Below are positions 1 through 5,524 of a stretch of 6,211 nucleotides of DNA, one piece after another. A program made the position numbers and the translations under genes. Every line of letters begins with the position of its first letter. The first letter of the stretch is position 1. Source of the DNA: Gordonibacter faecis (GTDB taxonomy: Bacteria > Actinomycetota > Coriobacteriia > Coriobacteriales > Eggerthellaceae); the NCBI RefSeq assembly GCF_030077735.1, contig NZ_JASJEU010000027.1, positions 1 to 6,211 on the forward strand. The letters run 5' to 3'. The notes under the pieces were generated by a model. That model saw nothing but the letters and a program-made list of their open reading frames with translations. It was not told the origin of the DNA and did no database searches.

Positions 1-681
1 ACGGTCCTTTTCAAGGGGTTCATGGTCCAGTGCGTCAACGAGCTGCCGAGGCTCCGCGACAGGTCGGAGTCCATGTACCGCCGCCTGCTGGTCGTGCCGT
101 TCGAGAAGCGCTTCGAGGGCAACGAGCGCAAGTACATCAAGGACGACTACCTGAAGCGCAAGGAGGTGTTGGAGTACGTGCTGTACCACCTGCTGGCGGA
201 GACCGACTACTACGAGTTGGACGAGCCGCAGGCATGCACCGCGCTCCTGGACGAGTTCCGGGAGGTCAACGACCCCGTTCGCCAGTTCCTGGGCGACGTG
301 CTGCCGGAGGCATCCTGGGACATCCTCTCGTGGCAGTTCGTCCACGACCTGTACCGCCACTGGTTCCAGAGGAACATCCCGTCCGGCAGGCCCGAGAGCC
401 GCAAGGCGCTCATCGCTGACATCAAGCGCCTCCTGCCGGAGTGGCATGAGTGGTCGTACACCGACAACCCGGTGTTCGTGCCCGACGAGATGAGGGCGCA
501 GCCCGAGCCGCTGATTGCCGAGTATGAGGTGACCGAGTGGATGAACAAGGCATATCGCGGTTCCGACCAGGGCCGTGTCTGCATGCCCGACCTGCCCGCC
601 CGCGTGAGGGGTCTCGTGCGTACGGTGCCTCTCGGCTCGGGCGGTAACGATAAATCAGATTCAGAGGATAAGGAGGATTAG
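1..681 (+). CDS. D5/P4-type primase-helicase, C-terminal part (5' truncated by window)
   Basis: The reading frame is open from base 1 to the TAG at 679-681, so the gene starts upstream and 226 residues are visible. Near the start is the stretch VQCVNELPRLRDRS followed by YRRLLVVPF. This matches the end of the superfamily 3 helicase core of D5/P4 primase-helicases: the Asn (residue 13) fits the motif C/sensor position, and one of the tandem Arg (27-28) fits the arginine finger. A helical region typical of the D5 C-terminal domain follows, then a charged tail (DKSDSEDKED). In plasmids, phages and integrative elements such proteins unwind DNA with ATP and prime synthesis during replication or after transfer. 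The Walker A and B motifs and any primase domain lie outside the window, so primase activity is inferred from the family only. The next gene begins 4 bases downstream, which suggests one operon. Confidence 0.85.
   Translation, partial: TVLFKGFMVQCVNELPRLRDRSESMYRRLLVVPFEKRFEGNERKYIKDDYLKRKEVLEYVLYHLLAETDYYELDEPQACTALLDEFREVNDPVRQFLGDVLPEASWDILSWQFVHDLYRHWFQRNIPSGRPESRKALIADIKRLLPEWHEWSYTDNPVFVPDEMRAQPEPLIAEYEVTEWMNKAYRGSDQGRVCMPDLPARVRGLVRTVPLGSGGNDKSDSEDKED
671..676 (+). promoter_or_regulatory. Ribosome binding site for the zinc-ribbon membrane gene
   Basis: AGGAGG lies 9 bases before the ATG at 686, within the last codons of the primase gene. This supports the 686 start and co-translation with the upstream gene. 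Confidence 0.7.
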
Positions 682-685
682 GGAT

Positions 686-1369
686 ATGACGAATTTGACC
701 AAGGAGGAGTACGCGAGGCTGCACCTGAAGGCCAAGCGCGGGATGCTCACAGCGGAGGAGAGGGCTGCATTGGAAGCGTATGAGGCTGCGGCGCAGCCCG
801 CTCCTCAGACGCCCGTTCCGGCGGACACGGAAACGCTTCTCTGCTGTCCGTATTGCGGCCATGCGACTATCACAACGCAGATTGTGAGCGACGTGACGTA
901 TCGCAAGCCGGCCACGGTGATTGCGATGATGTTCGCTCCGCTCATTGCGGTTGTGCTGGCGTTCCTGTTGCGCAACATGTTCGTCACCGTATTGGCGCTG
1001 ATAGTTGTCATTGTGTCCGCGCTTGTCCCGATGTGGGCGTTCTATCGCGGCAATTATTCGGTGACGCACAAGTATTACGTATGCAAGCGCTGCGGGTATG
1101 CCGAGCGGGATACGAAGTGGAAAATCGTGAACGACGGGGGCAAGGCGATTGAGGCCGTTGCTATGGGCATCGGTCTTACGCTCGTTCTGATTTTCTCGGT
1201 GTTCATGATTTCGAAGAACGTCGATTTTAGCTCTATGCCGACATGGGACATCCCGGCTGTCGAAGACACTAACGGCGGCAATGTTCAGGGCACCGATGGC
1301 GGTGGCGAGCAGACCATCGAGGACCTTGGTAACGGCACGATTCTGATGCATGGCAGTTTGGGGGTGTGA
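686..1369 (+). CDS. Membrane protein with a split zinc ribbon (three membrane segments)
   Basis: This 227-residue protein has a charged helical N-terminus (about residues 5-34), a Pro/Ala linker, then a CPYCGH motif (C54, C57). Two hydrophobic segments (about 77-96 and 99-119) follow, then a second pair CKRCGY (C133, C136), and a third hydrophobic segment (about 154-175). The tail is Gly/Asp-rich. The two Cys pairs could form one four-Cys zinc ribbon interrupted by a membrane hairpin, with both halves on the same side of the membrane; this is inference. No catalytic motif is visible, and the function is unknown. It sits 4 bases after the primase gene, and its stop overlaps a possible GTG start of the GIY-YIG gene, so the genes are probably expressed together. 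A partner or membrane receptor for the next-door nuclease is possible but unproven. Confidence 0.8.
   Translation: MTNLTKEEYARLHLKAKRGMLTAEERAALEAYEAAAQPAPQTPVPADTETLLCCPYCGHATITTQIVSDVTYRKPATVIAMMFAPLIAVVLAFLLRNMFVTVLALIVVIVSALVPMWAFYRGNYSVTHKYYVCKRCGYAERDTKWKIVNDGGKAIEAVAMGIGLTLVLIFSVFMISKNVDFSSMPTWDIPAVEDTNGGNVQGTDGGGEQTIEDLGNGTILMHGSLGV
1360..1364 (+). promoter_or_regulatory. G-rich ribosome binding site deciding the GIY-YIG start
   Basis: A GGGGG run lies 7 bases before the ATG at 1372 but only 1 base before the alternative GTG at 1366. It therefore favours the ATG. The site is within the last codons of the zinc-ribbon gene, suggesting coupled translation. Confidence 0.45.
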
Positions 1370-1371
1370 AC

Positions 1372-1845
1372 ATGGGCGATTTCTCGACTTTGTTTCTTGT
1401 CGCATGCTTCGCGTTGCTGATTTGTCTGTTCGTCGTGAGCAGCATTTACGAACAGCGCAGGCGGGAGGCGTGGCTTGCAGAAAAGCGAGCCATTGCAGAA
1501 GGCCACAGGCCTCTTTCGCCCGAGGGATTCTTCGAGCTGCGCAATAGCTACAAGGGGCATATGCAAGACTTTGACTTCATGGGCTGCTATGTGATTCACA
1601 ACCTGACGAACGGCATGTACTACGTCGGACAGGCGACGCATGTGCCGCAGCGTGTGAACGCGCATTTCACTGGCAAAGGCAATGGCGACGTGTACGCGGA
1701 CTATCGCTACGGCAATCAGTTCGAGATTTACATGGTGGACATCACAACGACAAATTATCGCCGTCTTGATGACCTTGAACGCGACCTGATTGCGACATAT
1801 GACGCGTACAACCACGGTTACAACAAGACGCGTGGAAACAAATAG
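1372..1845 (+). CDS. Membrane-anchored GIY-YIG family nuclease
   Basis: From the ATG at 1372 the protein has 157 residues; a GTG at 1366 would add two. Residues about 7-25 form one hydrophobic membrane anchor, followed by a positively charged helix (QRRREAW). The GIY-YIG domain starts near residue 70. GCY (71-73) stands for GIY and YVG (84-86) for YIG. R94, E136 (in LDDLERDLIATY) and N151 (in GYNKTRGN) occupy the remaining catalytic positions, so the active site looks complete. Family members cut DNA with a metal ion; subfamilies include homing endonucleases, repair nucleases and restriction enzymes. The positive-inside rule puts the nuclease in the cytoplasm. A membrane anchor is unusual for the family. 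Lying directly behind a membrane zinc-ribbon gene, it may act on DNA at the membrane, for example incoming DNA, but its substrate cannot be read from the sequence. Confidence 0.85.
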   Translation: MGDFSTLFLVACFALLICLFVVSSIYEQRRREAWLAEKRAIAEGHRPLSPEGFFELRNSYKGHMQDFDFMGCYVIHNLTNGMYYVGQATHVPQRVNAHFTGKGNGDVYADYRYGNQFEIYMVDITTTNYRRLDDLERDLIATYDAYNHGYNKTRGNK

Positions 1846-1856
1846 TTTTGATGATT

Positions 1857-1865
1857 AGAGGAGGT
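1857..1865 (+). promoter_or_regulatory. Ribosome binding site for the small helical gene
   Basis: AGAGGAGGT lies 7 bases before the ATG at 1873, in the 27-base gap after the GIY-YIG stop. It supports independent, efficient initiation for the small gene. No promoter is evident in this gap. Confidence 0.65.
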
Positions 1866-1872
1866 ATCCGAT

Positions 1873-2193
1873 ATGGCAACGAAGAGGTTTGATGACGCGA
1901 CCGAGAAAGCACGTGCGCTGGAGGCGAAGGCGAAGAAGGTGCGCCGCGAAGCGCAGGCCGCGAGGACGAAGGCATACGCCGACGCGCTCGTGACGGTTTT
2001 CCCGGAAGTGAAGGATATGGGTTCGGCGGAAGAGGTCCTTGATTTCGTCAAGGGGTTGAAGCCGAGCACCGGACACGGAACGCAGGATGCGCGCGCTGCT
2101 GGCGCTGCGGATTCCGCGCATGCCCAGACCGCAGAAGCTGGAGAGTCGTCGGAAGCGCACGGCGGCCTTTCCGGCTCGGGCTACCAGGGGTAG
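1873..2193 (+). CDS. Small charged, alanine-rich helical protein; possible mobilization accessory factor
   Basis: This 106-residue protein is not recognised with confidence. Residues about 1-40 are rich in Lys, Arg, Ala and Glu (for example KARALEAKAKKVRREAQAAR) and should form a long helix or coiled coil. Residues 41-63 (VFPEVKDMGSAEEVLDFVKG) look like a short folded unit. Residues 64-106 are low-complexity Ala/Gly/Ser with little predicted structure. The basic helix resembles small TraD/MobC-type accessory proteins of mobilizable elements. It also lies directly before the oriT candidate, with mobC and the relaxase beyond, so a relaxosome accessory role is plausible. This is inference from composition and position. 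The strong ribosome binding site supports a real gene. The GC-rich 3' half also has open frames on other frames and the opposite strand, which look like shadows. Confidence 0.65.
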   Translation: MATKRFDDATEKARALEAKAKKVRREAQAARTKAYADALVTVFPEVKDMGSAEEVLDFVKGLKPSTGHGTQDARAAGAADSAHAQTAEAGESSEAHGGLSGSGYQG

Positions 2194-2204
2194 CCGCGCC
2201 GGGT

Positions 2205-2283
2205 TCCACCGAGGGATTCGGGTCCCATGTCGGACAGGGGAAGTCGTTCCCGTGTCCGACATGGGCAAGCCCATCTCGGTGGA
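2205..2283. repeat. 79-base nested inverted repeat (large hairpin)
   Basis: The outer arms TCCACCGAG (2205-2213) and CTCGGTGGA (2275-2283) are exact complements. The inner arms are 19 bases each (2224-2242 and 2247-2265) with one mismatch and a GTCG loop (2243-2246). Between inner and outer stems are unpaired stretches of 10 and 9 bases. No T-run follows on the plus strand, so it does not look like a simple terminator. A role as an oriT structural element, recognised by the relaxase or MobC as DNA or single strand, is the preferred reading. Confidence 0.75.
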
Positions 2284-2302
2284 CAAAAGGCGGGGGTTCG
2301 AA

Positions 2303-2322
2303 GGGGACGGCGCAGCCGCCCC
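2303..2322. repeat. GC-rich hairpin in the oriT candidate
   Basis: GGGG (2303-2306) and CGGC (2308-2311) pair with GCCG (2315-2318) and CCCC (2319-2322) around a GCA loop, with a single bulged A at 2307. It sits between the large hairpin and the 25-base palindrome. No T-run follows, so a terminator role is unlikely. Confidence 0.5.
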
Positions 2323-2343
2323 CTCGCAAGCTGACGAAGTAGG

Positions 2344-2368
2344 ACAAATTGCGAATTTCGCAATTTGT
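2344..2368. repeat. Perfect 25-base palindrome with flanking ACGAAGT repeats
   Basis: Two 12-base arms, ACAAATTGCGAA (2344-2355) and TTCGCAATTTGT (2357-2368), surround a single central T (2356). Direct copies of ACGAAGT lie just outside, at 2334-2340 and 2373-2379. An AT-rich perfect palindrome in an otherwise GC-rich segment upstream of a ribbon-helix-helix gene fits a MobC binding site. It could serve relaxosome assembly at oriT, autoregulation of mobC, or both. Confidence 0.7.
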
Positions 2369-2480
2369 ACGTACGAAGTCAATGCTTGCTCTTTCCCCCT
2401 TTGCGCTCGGGCGTTGCGAAATTAGCCGAAAACGGCAGTTTGGATTGTCCGCCGCAGGCGGGCGTTTCGGATAGCAGCAA

Positions 2481-2486
2481 AGGAGG
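2481..2486 (+). promoter_or_regulatory. Ribosome binding site deciding the mobC start
   Basis: AGGAGG, preceded by AA, lies 8 bases before the ATG at 2495. An in-frame GTG at 2486 overlaps this site and so cannot use it, which makes the ATG the likely start. Confidence 0.75.
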
Positions 2487-2494
2487 TGTTCCGC

Positions 2495-2953
2495 ATGGCG
2501 GATATGTATGAGAAAAGAAGCGGGAAGGCGACGCGCCAGAAGCATGAAAAAGACCGCCGCGACAAGGTGGTCCAGGTGCGCATGAGCGACGCGGAGCTTT
2601 CCCTGCTGGATGAGAGGCGCGGGACGCGCTCCCGCTCCAATTTTCTGCGCGGCGCGCTGTACGGAAATCGCTACGCGTCGCAGAGTCGCGAGGTGGTTCT
2701 GGACGTCCCGGCGCTGGACCGTGTCCGAATTGAGCTGAACCGCATCGGCGTCAACGTGAACCAGATTGCACGTGCGCGCAACCAGCGCATGAGCGGTATG
2801 AGCATGTACGACGCGGTGCGCGAGGAGTTGAGGACGAAGGACGAGGCGGAAGCGTTCCGCGAGTTCCGCGATTCAGTGGACAAGCTCCGGGCGGAAGTCG
2901 AGGGACTGCGTTTGGATTTGCAGGCGTACGCGGAGACGGGAGGTGATGTCTGA
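2495..2953 (+). CDS. mobC: MobC-like relaxosome accessory protein (ribbon-helix-helix)
   Basis: From the ATG at 2495 the protein has 152 residues. A basic N-terminus (1-23) leads into a ribbon-helix-helix-like unit: strand KVVQVRMS (24-31), helix DAELSLLDERR, then RSRSNFLRGAL (46-55). The signature LNRIGVNVNQIARARN (81-96) is typical of MobC/bacterial mobilization proteins. Residues about 105-147 form a charged coiled coil likely used for dimerization. MobC proteins bind oriT and help the relaxase open the DNA around the nick site. The stop codon overlaps the relaxase start by one base (TGATG), giving translational coupling and matched amounts of both relaxosome parts. The palindrome at 2344-2368 is its most likely binding site, by position. 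Family assignment is firm; the symbol follows the family name. Confidence 0.88.
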   Translation: MADMYEKRSGKATRQKHEKDRRDKVVQVRMSDAELSLLDERRGTRSRSNFLRGALYGNRYASQSREVVLDVPALDRVRIELNRIGVNVNQIARARNQRMSGMSMYDAVREELRTKDEAEAFREFRDSVDKLRAEVEGLRLDLQAYAETGGDV

Positions 2954-4494
2954 TGTCAACGACGCATGTGCAGTCGCTTCCGAACGTGCGCGGGCGCATG
3001 TCGTACACCGAGTTCGGCGAGGGCAAGCGCAGACGCGAGCATCTGGAAAACGGCACGAACCGCATCGCCGCGCAGATGGGTGACGCCGCCTCAAGGGAGG
3101 ACTTCATTGTCTACTGCGAGGGGCAGAAGCATCGCCACCCGAATGCGGTCAACGAGGGCTACGAGGTACGCATCTCGTGGGCGACCGACGAGCTGGACCC
3201 GAGCAGGCAGGACGACATCCAGCGGGGCATGGAATATGCGTACACGCTGTGCCACGAGCTGGCACCGGATTCCATGTGCTGGGTCACCATGCACGTGGAC
3301 GGCGAGGGCGGATGCGTGCATGCCCACGCGACCATCGCGAACCACGATGCCCGTTCGGGACAAGTCATCAACAAGGAGGGCACCAGTCTGTACGCCCCGC
3401 GCGTGCAGGCGGTGAACGACAGGCTGAGCCGCGAGAACGGCTTCCAGGTGCTCGGGGCGGACAAGGAGATGTCCACATGGGCGCAGCGCCGCGACACATT
3501 CGCCTATGGCTCTTTCGACCGCCGCCTCGGGGATAAGGTGGCGTACGCCCGCGACCGTTCCGACACGGTGGACGAGTTCAAGCGAAATCTTGAACTTGAG
3601 GGCGTCACGCTGAAGGAGACGGTCAAGACCGACAAGAAGACCGGGGAGGTCACCACCGGATGGTCGTACAAGGCGGTCGATGAGTGGGGACCCAAGCGCC
3701 GCTCCCGCAAGCGTCGCGCCTCCAACCTCGCCGACGACCTGACCAAGGAAGGCGTCGAGGCCTACTTCGAGGAGAAGCAGAGGCAGGCGCAGGAGCAGGC
3801 CGCTGTACAGCCCGAGCCGGCAACCGTGCAGGAGCCTGCGCCCGAACAGGCCGTCGCGGCGGAACCGCAGACGGATTCCCCGGCAGAGCCTTCATTCGAC
3901 GTGTACGCGGTCGAGGAGTCCGATGTGGTGCAGATGGCGGGCGACCTCCAGAGGGCGCACATCGACCGCTGCCGCGAGAGCGGCGAGCCGTTCATGGGCG
4001 AGCGCTACGGGCAGCTCATGGAGGCGGAGCGCCACCCCGAGGAGCAGCTGGCGAAGCTGCAAGCCGAGGTGGACGCGGCGAGGCGCGAGTTCCATGCCTC
4101 CAAGGAGGCCCGCGACGCGCTCGACCACCCGTGCCCGAACCTGCTGGCCGGTGCATGGGTGTTCGCCAAGGCTGGGCGCGACGCCAGGGACCCCGTGTCC
4201 CGCATGATGGCGGACATGACGGCCATGATGCTGCGCATGCTGATTCAGCAGGCCATGGAGGAGCAGCGCCGCCGGGAGCGCGAAGCTGCGGAGAGGCGTC
4301 TGTACGAGTCCCGCAGGAACATGTGGGACGCCGAGAAGCGCCTGAAGTCAGCCGAGAAGGCCCTTGCCCACGAGGACGAGCGCGAGGAGCAGGCAAAGCT
4401 CGTGCGCCTGCAGGAACGCGAGGACAAGGCGGCAAGGCGTGCCGGTGGTCGCGTGAAGTACGGGGCCGATGCGGACAAGCAGTATGGCGAGTGA
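2953..4494 (+). CDS. Relaxase / mobilization nuclease (MOBP-like), with coiled-coil C-terminus
   Basis: This 513-residue protein nicks one strand at oriT, stays joined to the 5' end and pilots it to the recipient. The likely catalytic Tyr is Y18 in GRMSYTEF. The three-His metal motif is MHVDGEGGCVHAHATIAN: H114, D116, H123, H125 and N130. It is preceded by the usual strand (YEVRISWATDEL, 70-81) and helix. The order matches the Relaxase/Mobilisation nuclease family (Pfam PF03432). The nuclease part ends near a basic patch (GPKRRSRKRR, 247-256). A Gln/Glu/Pro/Ala-rich linker (about 276-316) follows, then helical regions (360-390, 433-495) rich in Arg, Glu and Ala. A methionine-rich stretch (418-435) is unusual. 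No helicase or primase motifs are seen in the C-terminus. A TTGTTG-containing hairpin follows the stop. Confidence 0.9.
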   Translation: MSTTHVQSLPNVRGRMSYTEFGEGKRRREHLENGTNRIAAQMGDAASREDFIVYCEGQKHRHPNAVNEGYEVRISWATDELDPSRQDDIQRGMEYAYTLCHELAPDSMCWVTMHVDGEGGCVHAHATIANHDARSGQVINKEGTSLYAPRVQAVNDRLSRENGFQVLGADKEMSTWAQRRDTFAYGSFDRRLGDKVAYARDRSDTVDEFKRNLELEGVTLKETVKTDKKTGEVTTGWSYKAVDEWGPKRRSRKRRASNLADDLTKEGVEAYFEEKQRQAQEQAAVQPEPATVQEPAPEQAVAAEPQTDSPAEPSFDVYAVEESDVVQMAGDLQRAHIDRCRESGEPFMGERYGQLMEAERHPEEQLAKLQAEVDAARREFHASKEARDALDHPCPNLLAGAWVFAKAGRDARDPVSRMMADMTAMMLRMLIQQAMEEQRRREREAAERRLYESRRNMWDAEKRLKSAEKALAHEDEREEQAKLVRLQEREDKAARRAGGRVKYGADADKQYGE

Positions 4495-4497
4495 TTC

Positions 4498-4523
4498 AAG
4501 GCGGCTCCAATAGGAGCTGCCTT
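4498..4523 (+). terminator. Hairpin after the relaxase, weak terminator or attenuator
   Basis: AAGGCGGCTCC (4498-4508) pairs with GGAGCTGCCTT (4513-4523) around an AATA loop, with one G-U pair in RNA. Only a weak TTGTTG follows, so it may slow or partly stop transcription between the relaxase and the nuclease gene. It starts 4 bases after the relaxase stop codon. Confidence 0.55.
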
Positions 4524-4529
4524 GTTGAT

Positions 4530-4539
4530 GGAGGGAGAG
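4530..4539 (+). promoter_or_regulatory. Ribosome binding site deciding the Cys-repeat nuclease start
   Basis: The purine run GGAGGGAGAG lies 9 bases before the ATG at 4549. In-frame TTG and ATG codons at 4522, 4525 and 4528 lie inside or next to the hairpin arm and have no good site, so 4549 is preferred. Confidence 0.6.
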
Positions 4540-4548
4540 CAATATTAC

Positions 4549-5505
4549 ATGACAAAGATGATTGATTTGACTGGTCAGAGATTTGGTCGATTGACCGTGG
4601 TGCGACGTGCGGAGAATACGAAGCGCGGTCAGGCGGCATGGCTGTGCCGGTGTGAGTGTGGAGGCGAATGCGTCGTTCCTTCCGTTAATTTGCGGAGAGG
4701 AAAAACTCGTTCGTGCGGTTGTCTGCATCGGGAACTTCAGAAACGGCCTGTTGCGAACTTGGTCGGTCGTAAGTTTGGACGCCTTGCTGTGTTGGAGTAT
4801 GCGGGCAGCAGCTCCTGGCGTTGTCGGTGCGATTGCGGAAACGAATGCATTGTTGCCACCGGGCATTTGACGGACGGGCATACGCAATCATGCGGATGCC
4901 TGCAAAGGGAAGCCACGAGTGAGTCGAATTGGATAGACTTGACTGGTCGGCGATTTGGGCATCTCGTCGTGCTGGAGCGTTACGGGGCAGACCGCAATGT
5001 ACAGTATCGTTGTAAATGCGATTGCGGCAACGAGTGCATCAAATACGGAGGGCAGCTCACGACGGAACGCGCGCTTTCTTGTGGATGTATGACGCAATCG
5101 AACGGCGAATACCATATCGAACAATATCTGATGAGCAACGGGTTCTCGTTTGATAAACAAGTCCGATTCGGCAACCTGGTCGGTACGGGCGGTGGCAATC
5201 TTTCGTTTGACTTCGCCGTCAATCATCCTGCTTACGGTCGAGTGCTCATTGAGTATCAAGGCACGCAGCATTATTTTCCCGGCGGCTTTCATGCGTCGCA
5301 AGAGCATTTCGAACATCAGCAGGAGAACGATTCGCGAAAGCGTATTGCCGCAGACTTGTTGGGTTATCCCCTCGTGGAAGTCCGTTATACAAAAAGAACT
5401 TATGAAAGTGTCGCACGGTATTTGGATGAGACGTTTCTTCCCTTGCTGGATATTCCCGTGAGTGAGTGGGAGTTTGTTGTGCAAAAAGATGAGGAGGCAG
5501 CGTGA
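4549..5505 (+). CDS. Triple Cys-cluster repeat protein fused to a PD-(D/E)XK-like nuclease (putative homing-type endonuclease)
   Basis: This 318-residue protein has two parts. Residues 5-180 hold three tandem repeats of about 55-60 residues, each opening with (D/N)L(T/V)GR(R/K)FG(R/H)L. Each then carries a C-x-C-x-C-G-x-E-C cluster (C33/35/37/41; C92/94/96/100; C155/157/159/163) and closes with SCGC (56-58, 115-117, 178-180). They probably bind zinc and DNA. Residues 187-300 look like a PD-(D/E)XK/Vsr-like nuclease: SFDFAV (D221), LIEYQGTQHY (E235, Q237, H241), then NDSRKRIAADLLGYPLVEVRY (D261, K264). Similar modules occur in phage and mobile-element endonucleases, so a selfish homing-type nuclease is the best guess. 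Base composition is lower in GC than its neighbours, suggesting separate acquisition. Fold assignment of the C-terminus is from motif spacing only. Confidence 0.75.
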   Translation: MTKMIDLTGQRFGRLTVVRRAENTKRGQAAWLCRCECGGECVVPSVNLRRGKTRSCGCLHRELQKRPVANLVGRKFGRLAVLEYAGSSSWRCRCDCGNECIVATGHLTDGHTQSCGCLQREATSESNWIDLTGRRFGHLVVLERYGADRNVQYRCKCDCGNECIKYGGQLTTERALSCGCMTQSNGEYHIEQYLMSNGFSFDKQVRFGNLVGTGGGNLSFDFAVNHPAYGRVLIEYQGTQHYFPGGFHASQEHFEHQQENDSRKRIAADLLGYPLVEVRYTKRTYESVARYLDETFLPLLDIPVSEWEFVVQKDEEAA

Positions 5506-5524
5506 GCTGCCTCCCTTTTCTTTT
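5493..5524. terminator. Bidirectional intrinsic terminator between convergent genes
   Basis: GGAGGCAGC (5493-5501) pairs perfectly with GCTGCCTCC (5506-5514) around a GTGA loop (5502-5505). On the plus strand CTTTTCTTTT follows. On the minus strand the same stem is followed by TCATCTTTTT, so it can stop transcription from both sides. The TGA stop of the nuclease gene lies in the loop, and the minus-strand gene ends at 5523 within the T-run. Confidence 0.85.

Larger units (their letters stand above)
2194..2494 (+). other. Candidate origin of transfer (oriT) region, non-coding
   Basis: About 300 bases without a credible gene lie directly before mobC and the relaxase, the usual place for an oriT in mobilizable elements. 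The stretch is dense in inverted repeats: a nested hairpin (2205-2283), a GC-rich hairpin (2303-2322), a perfect palindrome (2344-2368) and two smaller hairpins (2425-2436, 2449-2461). The palindrome is flanked by ACGAAGT copies at 2334 and 2373. A separate 9-base TTGCGAAAT at 2414-2422 repeats one palindrome half in inverted form. I cannot place the nick site. Part of this region probably also holds the promoter and operator of mobC, but no convincing -35/-10 pair was found. Confidence 0.6.

Noticed and set aside
422..1405. Long minus-strand open frame (327 residues) opposite the primase end and zinc-ribbon gene
   Set aside because: Composition is Arg/His-rich without domains, it lacks a ribosome binding site, and it spans two well-supported plus-strand genes. 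It is a frame shadow of GC-rich coding DNA.
2205..2283. Large hairpin as an intrinsic terminator for the upstream operon
   Set aside because: It is followed by GGACAAAAGGCGG rather than a T-run on the plus strand, and it has a nested two-stem form. Some transcription pausing remains possible.
2087..2425. 112-residue plus-strand open frame covering the non-coding stretch
   Set aside because: It starts inside the small helical gene in another frame, has an Arg-rich random composition and no ribosome binding site, and reads straight through the hairpins.
2414..2445. Promoter for mobC with TTGCGA as -35
   Set aside because: No acceptable -10 hexamer lies at 16-18 bases downstream, so the promoter could not be placed.
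2334..2450. Iteron-like replication origin (repeats of GGACAAA at 2281 and 2342 and ACGAAGT copies)
   Set aside because: Only two short copies of each, without regular spacing and with no replication initiator gene beside them. An oriT or operator explains the position better.
1855..2545. Two overlapping minus-strand open frames (1855-2382 and 2048-2545) across the oriT candidate
   Set aside because: They run through the palindromes, have no good ribosome binding site and show no recognisable domain. The open length is expected from GC-rich sequence.
3684..4565. 293-residue plus-strand open frame inside the relaxase
   Set aside because: Gly/Arg/Ala-rich translation with no motif, overlapping the relaxase in another frame. 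The relaxase frame has clear family motifs at its N-terminus and consistent codon use to its stop.
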